Of a stretch of 64,000 bases of DNA, positions 22,901 through 31,275 are shown piece after piece. Under the pieces are notes generated by a model. The model made no database searches, had not been told where the DNA came from, and saw only the letters and a list, made by a program, of their open reading frames with translations. The stretch is from positions 1-64,000 of the IMG/VR virus record IMGVR_UViG_3300025789_000035. One strand, given 5' to 3'. The position numbers and the translations under genes are program-made. This stretch comes from a virus. The first letter of the stretch is position 1; each line of letters begins with the position of its first letter.

Positions 22901-25900
22901 ACTACCAACTTCCCATCCACTGTTATACCAATACAATATTTCAGCAATCATTTGATCCCATGTAATAGCAACATTATTTTCAATGTCATTAAATTGCATA
23001 CCCTGAGATTCTAAATAATTACCATATCCTTTTAAGAATTCACATAATAATTGTACACTAGAGAATTCTGTTCCATATGGAGTAGTAATCACAGTTGTTG
23101 TGTAAGTTATTGGGATATTAACTGTTGTGTTAGCTACTGTGATTGGGTTTACTAGGTTGTTATAGTAAGGTGCATAACTTAAGAAGTATGCTTTGTTTTG
23201 ACTGTTACCAAATACTTTATATCCTGTTAGTGTTTTCTGCACAATAACAGAGCTATAAACAATGATGTCATTAGGTTCGTTTTGGTACAACAATATACTA
23301 TAGCTATCGTCCGGGATCAATAATGAATTGCTAGTACTATTTGGACTACCTTTTTCAATTAAAAATTGTAGTTGATTTTGATCGCTAAATCCAGCCATTC
23401 TATATGCTAATCTAACATCTAGACTTGCCAATGTATTTGCAATAGTTTCACTACTACCAACACCATATTGATTGAGATAATCAACTAACCAATTCAAATA
23501 ACTATGCTTTGCATACTGATCCTGCAGTGATCTGGCTAAGCCTTGACCATTCCCATATACATTAATATTTGTCAATGATGTTCTATAGCGATCATCAGTT
23601 AAAAATTGGTTGAACTCAGTATTGTATCGGTAGCCATCTAAGTCTAAACCTAAACAAAAGAAATCGCTTGGTTTTAGTAATGCGTATATACGCATTAAAT
23701 CGAATGGGTATGAGCTACTTTTTATATAACTATATTCAGCAGGGCCAACATCACCTACACTCCAATTATTTTTGAAATCAGTGATTTTATAACGCTTAAT
23801 CAATCCTTTGATTCTGAATGGACTTAATAGATTTCCATTCTCATCAACTGGAATAATTTTTAGTAATCCATCTCTTACATAGTTTTTATCAATATAACTA
23901 TTACCATTGTTGTAAATGAATCCATTACTTAAATCTGTCCATAACAATAAGTTATCACTTGTATATGGTGCAGCACCATAACGTGTTTGCCACCAACTTG
24001 GTTCTATAACAAAGCCTAACATCTCCCATGGTCTATCATGTGGATTGCAAGTATCATATAGATTTAAGAATATACCTCTCCAATTACCACTGTTGAATGT
24101 TGTATTACTTAAACTACTGATTGCAGTATTATAATTATATGTGTAATCATCAGTACTATCATAGAACTGATTAGTATAATTAATACGATTTAATCCAACC
24201 CAATTTAAAAAGTTGGTAGTATAAATTGACATGTACTCATCATATGAGTAACCTGTATCTCTGAAGAATCCAGGACGAATATCATTTGGCTGAATTGCAA
24301 ATGTAGTGTTTACTTTCATGTTGTTGTAAACACGCAATTCAAATTCATATAATACTTTGTCACGGAAATCTTGTAACAGTCCGTTATTGTATTCACCGTA
24401 CAACTTAGTATAACTTCCATCATGCCCAATGATAAAATATGTAGGTGTTGAATATGTATCATCTAATATAACTGTAGGTACGTACTTTGGATAAAATCCT
24501 AACTTAGTAGGAGTATTAGGTATATAACTACCATATGTTTGGTCATATTCATTAACCGTAATTACATCACCGTCATTTAATGGTACTATAATTTCAAGAT
24601 AATTGTCTACAATAACATAATCAATATCTTTTGCTAATTGTAATTGTACAGGCAATCCGTCTACTGTTCTATTAACATATGCTAATACACCATAATAATT
24701 TGCAACTGTAAAATCATATACTCTAGATAATGGGAATAATGCTTTACTTAAACCAATTCTAAACGCATAGCTATTACTAATGGTTGGATTCTGATTAGGT
24801 ATCATATCACTCCAGAAGAAGCTGTTATCTGGTGATTTTACCCCAACCATGATACTCAATGTATCATCTAGCATATATGCGGCACTATCGTATGGTGTAT
24901 AATTTTGTTGATCTACAGTATAAACCAATGTTGATTTAAATTTTACATATTCATTGCTATTGTATATTAAACCATTAAAGAAGTTTGCACTTTGTTTACG
25001 AATAAAAGCAGCGGCAATAGGTAAACTACTACTATTCTGTATGATTCTTGTTCCATAACCTGTAACATCACCTAAATCTCTATAGTTGTTTGCACCAAAA
25101 CTAGTACCAATTAAATTACCTGCTAAATTGTTACAAATACTTTTGTAATGTCCTCTGATATCACCACTTGTAAGAGTAGTGATGGTTTCATTGAATGGAT
25201 TGTGATCTAAATTAGTTGGTATATCATAGTATCCTATATTACTAGTTTGATCACTATATAACATAATATCAACGTGTGTACCATCACTGATACTTGATGT
25301 TATTGTAATTGAAGTTGTATCATTTGTATTTGTAACTGTATAATTAGTACTATCAACAACTGAATTGTCAACATAGACTACAATAGTGGGCCACATTGTT
25401 GACATACTATCTTTAATCATTACATCAGCAACAAATATAGGACCATTAGGCATTGTTACAGAATTATACACAAAGTTAAAAATTTGATATTGAAAACTAC
25501 GTTCAACCGCAGTATTCCACCCAATTTTTCTTACCAATTGATTGTTTTTATCATATGAGTGTACATAACCAATGTTTACTTGTTCATTATAACTGGTATT
25601 GTTTATAACATAATTGAATGTATTTGCATTCAATGAAGTTTGAAATACAATGTCATTTAAATTACCTACTCCGCTATAGCTAATAGGTAAGTTCAGTACT
25701 GGATCTAATGGATTTGATCCCAATAGATACTCAAATAATGTGCAACCTTTGAAATCACTACCAGGATAGTATTCTTGATCACTTAAACTGTTACCATTTT
25801 TATCAAACAAATCAAACAAAGGTGATTGATTTACTGTTTGTTTTTCTTGGCAATTTAACCACTGGTTACCATCAAAGTAAAAACTATAGCCTGCATTTGA

Positions 25901-27856
25901 TTCACCTCTAGATACATGTACATTGTCTAAGTATTCGATATTACCATCGAATGCAACACTCAATGTTATGATTTGTTTGTTGTTGATAGTTGCTACATGG
26001 CAAGTATATATTTTATTTCTAACATTGATATCGTTGTCTGCAGCAAAAACAACTCTAGCACCATCAAATAGTGCACTTGTTGGGCCATCAGGATAATATA
26101 CATTTAATGATCCACCTGCTATAGTAGACAATGCATTTGGAGTAATATTGTCAAAATAATCGATTGTATCTTTACCATTGATTCCATGATCAAATAATCT
26201 TAGATTAGGATAGAATTCAATGATAGGACGTTTTGCACGATTTGTGGTACTGGCTAGTGCAGCGCTTGCAATAGGACTAATATTATTGTTGTTAGCAATT
26301 GTTTTTAATACATCAACATGAAACCAACAATTGCTACGACTCCATGCATTTTTGTCACGTGAGTTACGATTGATTGTTATATAGTCTTGAACGTTAGGCA
26401 AGTCTTTACTATTATCAAATGGTGTTGTACCAAAATATGCCTCATCAAAAGGTTGATCAATATACTGACCAAACGGTTCTGTTACAATTTGCTGACTACT
26501 AGGTATTAAATTAATGCTAGTGCCTACTCCTTCAACATAATAACTATCATTCAAATAATTTTCTGGATATACTGACCCAGTAAAAGTAACTCTTAATCCA
26601 TTACTAAATGTAATACCATTTGGGCTTACATAATTTGTGCTACCTAATATATCATTTACATTTAATACACTACTAAAAACATCATCAACCAATTTAATGA
26701 TACCGTATTTTTTATCATTGGTGCCATCGACATAATACAATGTGTTTAGATTTGATGTGATTTGTGGCAATAGTATAATTTCACCAACTGCATTTTTAAC
26801 AAAACTTTTACCAATAAACTGTTTACCTGAATTAGCATCAATGCGAATTTCTGTTGGTATTGATGTATAAGCAGTCAATTGAATTAAAAACTGTAAAGGA
26901 TCACTTGTTGGTACATAATTAATTCTATATAGATTTTGATTGAGAATACTACCATCTACTGAACTAGTAGCGTTTGGATCTTGACCATAGAACATCAATA
27001 GTTTATTCTCTAAATCTGTTACACCATCAATAGCAAATACATACTGTCCATTGACTTGATTAAAATCTAATGTAGTAACTACATCTATAGTTATGCCCAC
27101 TGGATAGCGATATCCATCTTCTGCATCTGCCATTGGTACTGTAAATGTCATCACAGAATTTGGCACGCCGTTATTGGTGACTCCGTATATTTCTCTTGTG
27201 CTTACATTTGTTTTTGTAGGATCTACACCACTGATGCCAGGCATAGTTTGAATATAAAAGGGTGTATCTTGATTAACTAGAAAAGTATAAGTACCACCGC
27301 GGACTAGTGTTATTTCTGGATTTCCAACAATAGGTGTTGCACCATTGATTGAAAAATCATATGTATTAGGATTGTTGATAATAGTATATGTGCTATCTAG
27401 TAACAACTTTTCTGTTGTTATGTTTACACTTTCAGGACCTGTTGGGATCCAATAGTATTGTCCATAATTAATAATTTTATCTAAATCAACAAAACTATCC
27501 CAACTATAAAATTGATTATTAAAAAGTTTGTTATCACTGACATTAATTCCACTCTCAGTTCTAAGTGCATCAATGATGCCAGGATAGGTAATTAAATCTA
27601 TTGCCTGACTGGTACCAGTTTTTTGAAATACAACACTGGGTTCTAATTGATAATTGTTTCTAACACTATCTGGTTCTACGAGATATGTGTCTGTGCTTTT
27701 TACTCCGTAACCAAACTTACTACCAATAAAACCTTGCACTTTTTTAAAGTCAGGCTGTTGGACAAGTTGATCCAATGTTGCATTTAAAAATAATTGGTTG
27801 GTACGTGTTTGAAAAATTTCTGGTAAGAAATCAATCGTTCTAGTTCTTGTTACCAT
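10973..27856 (-). CDS. 5627-aa giant virion structural protein (baseplate-proximal)
   Basis: One uninterrupted ORF of 16.9 kb. The N-terminus (about residues 1-150) starts with RTIDFLPEIFQTRTN and GSKFGYGV, recalling large structural proteins beside gp6 in aquatic T4-like phages. A cupredoxin/YHYH-like element (LVRGGTYTFLVNQDTPFYI) is near residues 185-205. FG-GAP-like propeller blades occur near residues 2240, 2800, 2930 and 3170 (for example VGYVYIYTR, GAVYRYTNEG). At least five copies of a GTGY-x-VNDTITI-GG-x-NDL-VT module occur near 2440, 2600, 4300, 4370 and 4535. BNR/sialidase-like blades (STDGVTWT, SSDGLTF) are at about 4780-5060. A repeated GEKIRF/NEVIAY ... GLVRGV loop also appears near the C-terminus. 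The position between gp6 and the fibres suggests a baseplate-attached appendage or fibre connector. Exact role unknown. Confidence 0.75.
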   Translation of the reverse strand: MVTRTRTIDFLPEIFQTRTNQLFLNATLDQLVQQPDFKKVQGFIGSKFGYGVKSTDTYLVEPDSVRNNYQLEPSVVFQKTGTSQAIDLITYPGIIDALRTESGINVSDNKLFNNQFYSWDSFVDLDKIINYGQYYWIPTGPESVNITTEKLLLDSTYTIINNPNTYDFSINGATPIVGNPEITLVRGGTYTFLVNQDTPFYIQTMPGISGVDPTKTNVSTREIYGVTNNGVPNSVMTFTVPMADAEDGYRYPVGITIDVVTTLDFNQVNGQYVFAIDGVTDLENKLLMFYGQDPNATSSVDGSILNQNLYRINYVPTSDPLQFLIQLTAYTSIPTEIRIDANSGKQFIGKSFVKNAVGEIILLPQITSNLNTLYYVDGTNDKKYGIIKLVDDVFSSVLNVNDILGSTNYVSPNGITFSNGLRVTFTGSVYPENYLNDSYYVEGVGTSINLIPSSQQIVTEPFGQYIDQPFDEAYFGTTPFDNSKDLPNVQDYITINRNSRDKNAWSRSNCWFHVDVLKTIANNNNISPIASAALASTTNRAKRPIIEFYPNLRLFDHGINGKDTIDYFDNITPNALSTIAGGSLNVYYPDGPTSALFDGARVVFAADNDINVRNKIYTCHVATINNKQIITLSVAFDGNIEYLDNVHVSRGESNAGYSFYFDGNQWLNCQEKQTVNQSPLFDLFDKNGNSLSDQEYYPGSDFKGCTLFEYLLGSNPLDPVLNLPISYSGVGNLNDIVFQTSLNANTFNYVINNTSYNEQVNIGYVHSYDKNNQLVRKIGWNTAVERSFQYQIFNFVYNSVTMPNGPIFVADVMIKDSMSTMWPTIVVYVDNSVVDSTNYTVTNTNDTTSITITSSISDGTHVDIMLYSDQTSNIGYYDIPTNLDHNPFNETITTLTSGDIRGHYKSICNNLAGNLIGTSFGANNYRDLGDVTGYGTRIIQNSSSLPIAAAFIRKQSANFFNGLIYNSNEYVKFKSTLVYTVDQQNYTPYDSAAYMLDDTLSIMVGVKSPDNSFFWSDMIPNQNPTISNSYAFRIGLSKALFPLSRVYDFTVANYYGVLAYVNRTVDGLPVQLQLAKDIDYVIVDNYLEIIVPLNDGDVITVNEYDQTYGSYIPNTPTKLGFYPKYVPTVILDDTYSTPTYFIIGHDGSYTKLYGEYNNGLLQDFRDKVLYEFELRVYNNMKVNTTFAIQPNDIRPGFFRDTGYSYDEYMSIYTTNFLNWVGLNRINYTNQFYDSTDDYTYNYNTAISSLSNTTFNSGNWRGIFLNLYDTCNPHDRPWEMLGFVIEPSWWQTRYGAAPYTSDNLLLWTDLSNGFIYNNGNSYIDKNYVRDGLLKIIPVDENGNLLSPFRIKGLIKRYKITDFKNNWSVGDVGPAEYSYIKSSSYPFDLMRIYALLKPSDFFCLGLDLDGYRYNTEFNQFLTDDRYRTSLTNINVYGNGQGLARSLQDQYAKHSYLNWLVDYLNQYGVGSSETIANTLASLDVRLAYRMAGFSDQNQLQFLIEKGSPNSTSNSLLIPDDSYSILLYQNEPNDIIVYSSVIVQKTLTGYKVFGNSQNKAYFLSYAPYYNNLVNPITVANTTVNIPITYTTTVITTPYGTEFSSVQLLCEFLKGYGNYLESQGMQFNDIENNVAITWDQMIAEILYWYNSGWEVGSTINVNPNANTLTIDTGSTVVQPLTDYTHNFVLNQNLVQFPLESLAITRIDTQFTVKSLSQADAISYFKSTLSSVEHAVVFNNVTVFNDVVFNLLTGLRQQRLYLRGTKSNNWNGTLYAPGFIINQSNVEPWTPNTQYYKGDTVLYKNSYYMANIPVIIPSDVFTASNWIKTQYQNIHKGLIANPNTRASESQLYYDTHSSNLQNDADLLGYSLIGYRPRSYLSDINLTDPSQVNLYQSMIALKGTENALNILQSIDLNAIQFNYSMYENWLVQKSEYGGILNQNFIEFTLDGGMLTGNPAIVSVIVDKPVSASQQEVPLYSLTNYGRLLDNTNILPLKTTQNTKGLPSAGYANLNDTTYYSYNLNQLPNSTIYNLYGDDYIYLADSNGDWGMYCAIPIKDVRVTHVINNLNGTVTITFTKSPLLNVGDMIGILNFDTRVDGYYTIDVVVNNTTYIITLTLSNNVTQVTSGTASFVFNLESVRLSSPIGLLNLSLPYEYSNNLVWVDSDKNNNWAVLEKSLNYTKQNFLGSISGNETYGDSVNYVPGVGYVVGDSTLGNVYTYAKTDNGYILRNTISHTPPFGKTIARNDEFLLVSSPDSSLTYIYIYRIVQSPEIEALVPEQILSFALDTPVGNTMTVSGDGQLLFLSIDGYRTNSLSDTWVIPPTVLVYKRNPSYTYQHIKSTQEITINGTPVYELMRLSEATLPDKKYFKVMGDQTVNGDIHTGARVTFYQYTQFGTSSIYSFGYIPQAYTKPAVVVTGGSGTSASFDVTLNQTRYTAAIHAAGTGYTVNDILTIPYTILDGLSTTNNLVIKVVTVSSTGQITSASIVSGVANGYNLNTDPADSQSVLFKATGFPNSSNNYLQQYRKYYLKLTGTIPVGTVISFDPTADIVDYTLTANNTYYGTLLTGITATNKVSTSGTGTVKFDVDVNGATYLNATPSLGYLGTGYAVNDTLTILGSSLGGVDTTNDLVLQVTAIGTSGSIAQVEIVSGTAVSSEYTTLYLDNSNLQATLFAETFIALDYGPSHVSSYILSDTSNAVYVYKNMLPNYVTIITSKYDIISDVTTYFTVEYIGYSVTGVNTYVRSVNNQFSLVGNLNNAISQDPATGLYSLGQVPTNSFGSSIANSYNGDKLFIGSPTSNFNDAIANVGYVYIYTRLSETWEVQYDVASTDFYTLILPWVPDPSSSVYINGAMLETNQYVVLNLLSQGCFLLIGPRVHAGDIITLSSPNFVLDARIASYDSLAQLHQGQKFGSSLACNISGSELLVGTPYDVTVKGQEGAVYRYTNEGKKFGTITALIAANNQLGATYILLNGYRVTIPASADAYDVANAINEFAVPNIIAYVYDAPTGENLLRIRLLNQDLISGDNKLNIAVFNGNFLYELGISSYIKTQTIREPHPQNSSRFGLKLAFNEASSFVVTAPRATRYLNTVFDLIDANNSHNNTVFDNNLTIFEDSFSNAGAAYVYDYVTPYKETLLNTGQFIFGQAVNDTIIDYGPTPEYGLSVAFSNNIIMVGSPNFKSNTQIQTLTFMGDGTTKRFGPLADGITIFQLLVKVDGLPLKAITDTMYYNGDGVRTIFPIPGQLQPSDLLVTVNNAQKVPYTDYITSGNNLTFTTVPGSGSVVAITGLSSNTFRLDSNMSGGLHILFYSAPSNNSVITVVENLTSSVNGYAAENGSVIIYENTKGITNWHTYRSPCEIVDVAKINKVQLYNNIDNTNLDSLDYFDPLNGKLLGAVKENIDYISSNDPAGYNSDVSHASGKNTWGQDHVGKLWYDTSTSKYLDYHQDDLSYNSSYWGYLFPGSIVSVYTWISSSVDPSMYKGPGTVYNTNLYAVSYSTTSASQLNATYYFWVRNTNTLYGDKTLTDTVLENYISDPQNSGITYFAPLTSNTFALYNSRDNINGLNTNIHIGYSSGNGQSVSHAEYELIRANFADDFLPGFIDNNLGITSPTGLYSVLLDSFAGADEAGEIVPNFRLPAYLQVGINVRPRQSMFINRFNALKNYLTYANNIIIQYPINDYSAPSFLYTTGEYYNTSNYWYNVYWWQTGYDNNTKTAVEVSTYSDLLKLTPTSGLIVGVRQNNKGKREIYIYNNNIWSRIGLQDGTIQFSSALWDYTNNLIGFGNSFFDTTPFGYFPSIETRYIIRALNEQIYVNELLEHRNKSLILIFEYIQSENIAGHNYLPWLNKSSFVDIDYVVRSLIQTPNYRPDNDILISGYVDEIKPYHSVVRNIEYKYTVQDNTETYSTDFDLPPLYNKTSGKFTSPNLVYNVKQLGTGNYLASDPIWQNTNYSDWINNYGLSLVDSPNYIVCLLKTYASAADSILYVNNARGLPIEGIMKIDNEVIAYNTIDIEHGTISGLTRGLNQTVVVEHFAGASVIMDLPAIVVLDSGRGYIDPPTVTAVIDTTIYPAPIVPAVLKPIMSGDRVVGVTVVNPGKNYPTVPEIVISSSYNVSFTSDQINYAASTIVLPTTYLVTGDLIRSTSDSSTQTTVADGYYYIYVLAQLVGGELVEITLHKSFSDSLAGNGKVQLVPPTNLVTYTFGLTAQAVPQVSNTVVRGLSPKLRFDRTSYEPKIVPWKPSLFYSSPYAGVGSDISQTLGLNYGTVINTIPDSGTVSPSGGTGATFTIYNMLLGGTYDAVIVHSGTGYHVNDVITIAGNLLNGATTANDCRITVTAVKNIYNNGQGMNQDSTSGSGTGALFIITSNGSTYTVTSGYHYGTGYVANDTITFVGTRFGGATPANDLVITVTSANASGAIAQGGFTYAGTPVNTGSITSVSVAGIPITANIGASATGVLLPITNSTTDGNGDIVVSFNYAVSGMTPAQIQGSPIYFYNSNEYYTYDDTLNSGAKLEIYRPRFDPYNLREEYTVKVISSGNIYNDNSVIVIAGTNLGGTSPANDATIFITTGEATGNHPISTVRVTGVSYDAFDIYYAKPVNNTDVQVYVDSTMKIPLKASHYTYTNYVSLSTGTNPVSYAYIPEPIYAGESYIYDESSYVIYNDIAYRCIQSNNDSTFIASKWVKVNQDDVNLNALDRIATYYSPTSNMLPKDIKQLIAGVSYPDNVYYGNSFSPEDSYPIDVVVAGQEFYPTNVNIISLIYDGTHYIGLSENSQHSSVLSSTDGIHYNNNTVSTQPLSVTSITYYDPYQQYLVTTGVAENPIMLSYDLENWVTVGATVNKFGVSHFDETPFDVNQISCPPGVLNSITVAQGYYYAAGETILSSPDGTTWTTVSPSDNSTRMLYCIKNIVTSHFDGFVAVGGETIVTSDAGTSAPATTNASTIIYSTDGVTWTVLTPYITTNTLYTICSSPTTIVVAGDNGCVYTTLNGTTWSTPTITPTVTTKLNSSTYALGKFVIVGDNGTILTSSDGLTFDKVIVNVNYNFNSITFDGTYLYIGADGGNIYRSNNPSTTWLDVSVIGQPSNQIDPLEKLPYVTVKGNDFLFGYGPEELVPGVMTDIVSIRVITTPGSHWDDNDLILQNVGGSYIGYTNFNKAHQLVTVTAQKFSFSNLVVNPAQLSVFLFDSTDGTGTGTRLYQTIDYTINWITKVVTLVNSVDSMKSIVVEVYEIGNGNQYARGTSDNIPLQTNSLTGLSEIHIQHAYIPQDNNPVCYHNGNKLVYETDYFVTYSGGEYNYTIISFANTYDQSIDFISFALLDTSKNHLNLYEIGYSIPETQVFSYTSSSVFNLSSNITVNTPNATNAIVEKNGLRLASSDYTIDTTANTLTISASLSAGDHVAITTFNETKRLFLNTKTSTSLSGSSVTLTMDQPVDSGTYPDVTPYYYTNALVYINGKIISPDLYSFQTGTNTITITPKTSVSSGDVVTVLAMVTGATPNSNTFTIDIDKNSNMSIYRDNDVDGTWLVQDLLLTDDTIYVNDVSRIVDITTTDTNIVQINGEKIRFLLLDPINNALVGLVRGVLGSAVSETHSKYDIVYGRNNKVKLDPMYYTETWESKNINSKGDPLQLSTGSVPNFLNYGHY

Positions 27857-27867
27857 GTGTTAAACTC

Positions 27868-30800
27868 TTATCCTGTTTGTAATACGCTAGGTGTAAGTGA
27901 TGAGATAACAACAATATCTGTTGCAACCGCACAATTTACAAAAATCTCATAAGGTGCACTACGAATTTCATACAAATCACCAAATACTAAGTTTGGATCT
28001 TTCGGTACTAATACAACACTACTAACATAGTCACCTAATACGCTGTGCAAGTATGCACTCAACTCACTAAAATAAAATGTATCACCAAAGTTCCAATTTT
28101 CTATACTGAAATAATTGTTAATTTCTAATAATACACTTGTTGCAATTTCACTGTCACTCGCAGTACTGCTAGCATTTCTAATCACTTTAATTGTGCCTTG
28201 TAGACTTGGGTCTGCTTTAGCCCCAAACAAGGGTTTAAACTGAACACTATTCATAATGATATTGTCAGTGAGCATTTTAAAGTTATTTAAGTTACTATAA
28301 GTTGTTGTTAATTCTTCTAATGTGGGTACCGGAGGTTGTGTAACAGTACCTGTAGTGTCAGTTATATAATTTGTATATGCAGTATAATATCCACTTGTAA
28401 CCAAATACAAATCAATAATATTTGTAGTAGCAGGATTTATACGTGTTGTATCCCCAGATACATGTTGATATTGAAAATACAAACCTTGACGACCTGTTCT
28501 CGCACTATATGTGGTCAATTCTTGCACAGTATACACAGTTCCATAAGTTGCACTTTGTGCACTTGTATAAAATTTATCTTCAAATGGTGCATAGAATACA
28601 GTATTAACTGGGAATTGATATTTAACAACTTCAATGTCACTTAATGTACCATATTGATAAACTATTTCACTTGTAGGAATCATTACATAACGTGATAACA
28701 AATTAGTATCAGTAATTTGTTGTAAGAAAACAAAGTATTGATAGTTGCTATTACCTGATGTATAGTTGGTAACCTTAGTAAAGAAGTCCGGATCACGAAT
28801 AACATCAGTTAAACTGCCATTCATTGTACTTACTTCAACACTATAGTCATCTGGATAGCCATCACTTTCTTTTGGCTGCCCAACAACATATAATGTTATA
28901 TCATTGAACAATGGACTATTACTGATTGGTTGACTATTACTTTTTAATATAGTAATTGTATCTTGCATTACTTTTCCACTTAGTGGATCATAAATTACTT
29001 TGCCTTGATCATATGCAAAACGAACTTCTTTTGCACTTGCAAAATAATATGCAGTACTATTGTATGTTACTAAATAATTACCACTCCCTAAACTTTGAAA
29101 TGTTACAAAAGCGGAATTATCTTCATATGTACTCAGGCTCCAGCGTGTTACATTTGCACCTAAAGTATTGTTGTACACCAATGAAAAATTATTATTTAAA
29201 TTAATTTGTTGTATTGCTTCTTGTACTACTGTAGTTCCAATTACGTTCGTAAATGAAGGTATTACTGTAGTAATTCTACAACCATTTGGTACATATGAAC
29301 TTAATACAACTGGTCCTGTGCCATTGCTTAAATTACCATATCCATTGTTAGCACCGTCACCGTTAACACTTACTACATTAGTCCAAATATAAACTATATC
29401 ACTAGGGCCAGGCAATCCTTCTACTAACAAATTGTTTTTATCAAAATAGTATCCTGCCGGAGGAACAAATCTACACAACGCACCTTCAGTTAAGTATTGT
29501 ACATACCCGGAGCTATTAACACCTATACTCACTGGGCCATTCTCTGTGTAAAAGAAACCAGTTGTTTGCTCATTGTCTCTAGTTGTTTGATTCCAATAGT
29601 ACACGCTTGCTAAGTCTGTAACTTGAAAATTAACCCATGGATAGTGTTGAACATAATATTGTTGTGCACGATGACCACCTAATATTGTTGCCAATGTACC
29701 AGTAAAGAAACTAATGATATCACTACTACCAGTTGATGTGAAATTGACAAACCCTGAGGTCTCATCTACATATAACCCACCATCATCTGCAAAATCATTT
29801 GTACTAGAATACTTTGCACTTGGATCTAATAAATCATAGTTACGACTTACACCAACACTCACACGATTAAGTGCTTTACTTTTAATGATTGAATTGTATA
29901 ATGTAAAAGGAAAACTATTATAGTCTTGTCCATTGACCATACGGTTTTGTGTATAGAAACTTTGTGGTGCTCTACTTTTTATATCTGCAATGGTCTCAGG
30001 AGCTTGTGCATTACTAACTGGTAATTGCAATCCTAATGACATAGACAATGTTTCTGTTCTATTATACTTGCTTATATAGTTAAGTTGTACGGTGATACCA
30101 CGCATTTCGCTTGGATTGATCGTATATGTTAGTCTATTACTTGAACGGACCAGTGCCACAAAATTACCAACTGGAATTTCACTGAATACACCATCACCAA
30201 AATTATAACTAACTGTGTCATTAAACCCAGAAGTTACGCTAAACACTTTTAATTTGCTACCAATTGTTGAACTATTTTGTGTATTGTATATATTTTCTAC
30301 TTGTGTCCATTGTGTGTATGCACCAGTAGTAGGATCGATTTGAAATAACCATGTGTCTGTGTTATTAATACCTTCGATATTTCCTATGCTAACAACATTG
30401 TTTACAGTTTGTTCTGCTATAGTAAAGAAGTATTGTTGCAGTCCACCTTGTTTAAAATACATAAAGAAACCAGTATTAGCACTACCGTAACCTAATTTAT
30501 CATTTCTATATAAAATATTAAAACTATTTGAAGGTGCGGGGCCAGGCTCATATAAACTATTTGAGTTAACACTAGTCGCACTAACATATTCAAAATTCAT
30601 ACTTAAATTGTCGATTTTAGCAGAAAACTTACCAACTGGAGTGCTACCAGAAGGGATACTTATTCCGTATTCATCTGTTTTGATATCTAGTAAAGTTTGA
30701 CTATTACCCGGGCGCCCTATTCTTTGTGAGCTTACCAATGCTGAATTTATAATTGTATTAAATTGTTCTTGCCAATTTGAATTAGCTGGGTCATTGTATA

Positions 30801-31227
30801 TAACAGACAAATTACTAAGATTAATACCATTAATATCACTAATTGCTTCAGATGTCTGTATACTTGTTATTTTTAATAATCCTTGCCCTGCAAGATTGCG
30901 TTTTGGTGTGTATCCAACTAAGTTTGCTAATTTGACAACACTATCTCTACGCTGTGCAGTATCAATAAAATTTTCACGTGTATTTAAGTCATCACGGAAA
31001 CTCATTGCTTGGCCCATGAAAGCCATTAAATCTAGTAATGCTACATATTCACTAGATTCAGTATAGTCGTTGAATGTTTCAGGATAGTAGGCACGTAAGT
31101 AATCTACGAAATTTTTACGCAGGCTTTCAAAGTCATAGCTTTGAAAATCAGCTTGATTATAAGTTTGGTATATTGATTTCCAATCATTTACACCAAATAA
31201 ATTTGATTGTCTAGAACTTGTTGCCAT
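27868..31227 (-). CDS. 6: Baseplate wedge protein gp6
   Basis: 1119 residues, longer than T4 gp6 (660). The N-terminal segment (VNDWKSIYQTYNQADFQSYDF, SLRKNFVDYL, ESSEYVALLDLMAFMGQA, RRDSVVKLANLVGYTPKRN) is the highly conserved start of T4-superfamily gp6, a J-like wedge subunit that dimerises to form the inner baseplate ring. The extra length is in beta-rich central insertions. It lies in the usual order after gp25 and is preceded by a GATAAATA box. The C-terminal region (SVVLVPKDPN ... YEIRSAPYEIF) also fits the family. Confidence 0.88.
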   Translation of the reverse strand: MATSSRQSNLFGVNDWKSIYQTYNQADFQSYDFESLRKNFVDYLRAYYPETFNDYTESSEYVALLDLMAFMGQAMSFRDDLNTRENFIDTAQRRDSVVKLANLVGYTPKRNLAGQGLLKITSIQTSEAISDINGINLSNLSVIYNDPANSNWQEQFNTIINSALVSSQRIGRPGNSQTLLDIKTDEYGISIPSGSTPVGKFSAKIDNLSMNFEYVSATSVNSNSLYEPGPAPSNSFNILYRNDKLGYGSANTGFFMYFKQGGLQQYFFTIAEQTVNNVVSIGNIEGINNTDTWLFQIDPTTGAYTQWTQVENIYNTQNSSTIGSKLKVFSVTSGFNDTVSYNFGDGVFSEIPVGNFVALVRSSNRLTYTINPSEMRGITVQLNYISKYNRTETLSMSLGLQLPVSNAQAPETIADIKSRAPQSFYTQNRMVNGQDYNSFPFTLYNSIIKSKALNRVSVGVSRNYDLLDPSAKYSSTNDFADDGGLYVDETSGFVNFTSTGSSDIISFFTGTLATILGGHRAQQYYVQHYPWVNFQVTDLASVYYWNQTTRDNEQTTGFFYTENGPVSIGVNSSGYVQYLTEGALCRFVPPAGYYFDKNNLLVEGLPGPSDIVYIWTNVVSVNGDGANNGYGNLSNGTGPVVLSSYVPNGCRITTVIPSFTNVIGTTVVQEAIQQINLNNNFSLVYNNTLGANVTRWSLSTYEDNSAFVTFQSLGSGNYLVTYNSTAYYFASAKEVRFAYDQGKVIYDPLSGKVMQDTITILKSNSQPISNSPLFNDITLYVVGQPKESDGYPDDYSVEVSTMNGSLTDVIRDPDFFTKVTNYTSGNSNYQYFVFLQQITDTNLLSRYVMIPTSEIVYQYGTLSDIEVVKYQFPVNTVFYAPFEDKFYTSAQSATYGTVYTVQELTTYSARTGRQGLYFQYQHVSGDTTRINPATTNIIDLYLVTSGYYTAYTNYITDTTGTVTQPPVPTLEELTTTYSNLNNFKMLTDNIIMNSVQFKPLFGAKADPSLQGTIKVIRNASSTASDSEIATSVLLEINNYFSIENWNFGDTFYFSELSAYLHSVLGDYVSSVVLVPKDPNLVFGDLYEIRSAPYEIFVNCAVATDIVVISSLTPSVLQTG

Positions 31228-31244
31228 ATGTTTTCTCTGTATTA

Positions 31245-31252
31245 TATTTATC
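31245..31252 (-). promoter_or_regulatory. Late promoter box GATAAATA upstream of gp6
   Basis: Minus strand GATAAATA lying 17 bases before the gp6 ATG, in the short gap after gp25. The leader is A-rich with CAGAGAAAAC. Confidence 0.6.
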
Positions 31253-31275
31253 GTAACAAAAACCGGCGTTTTTGA

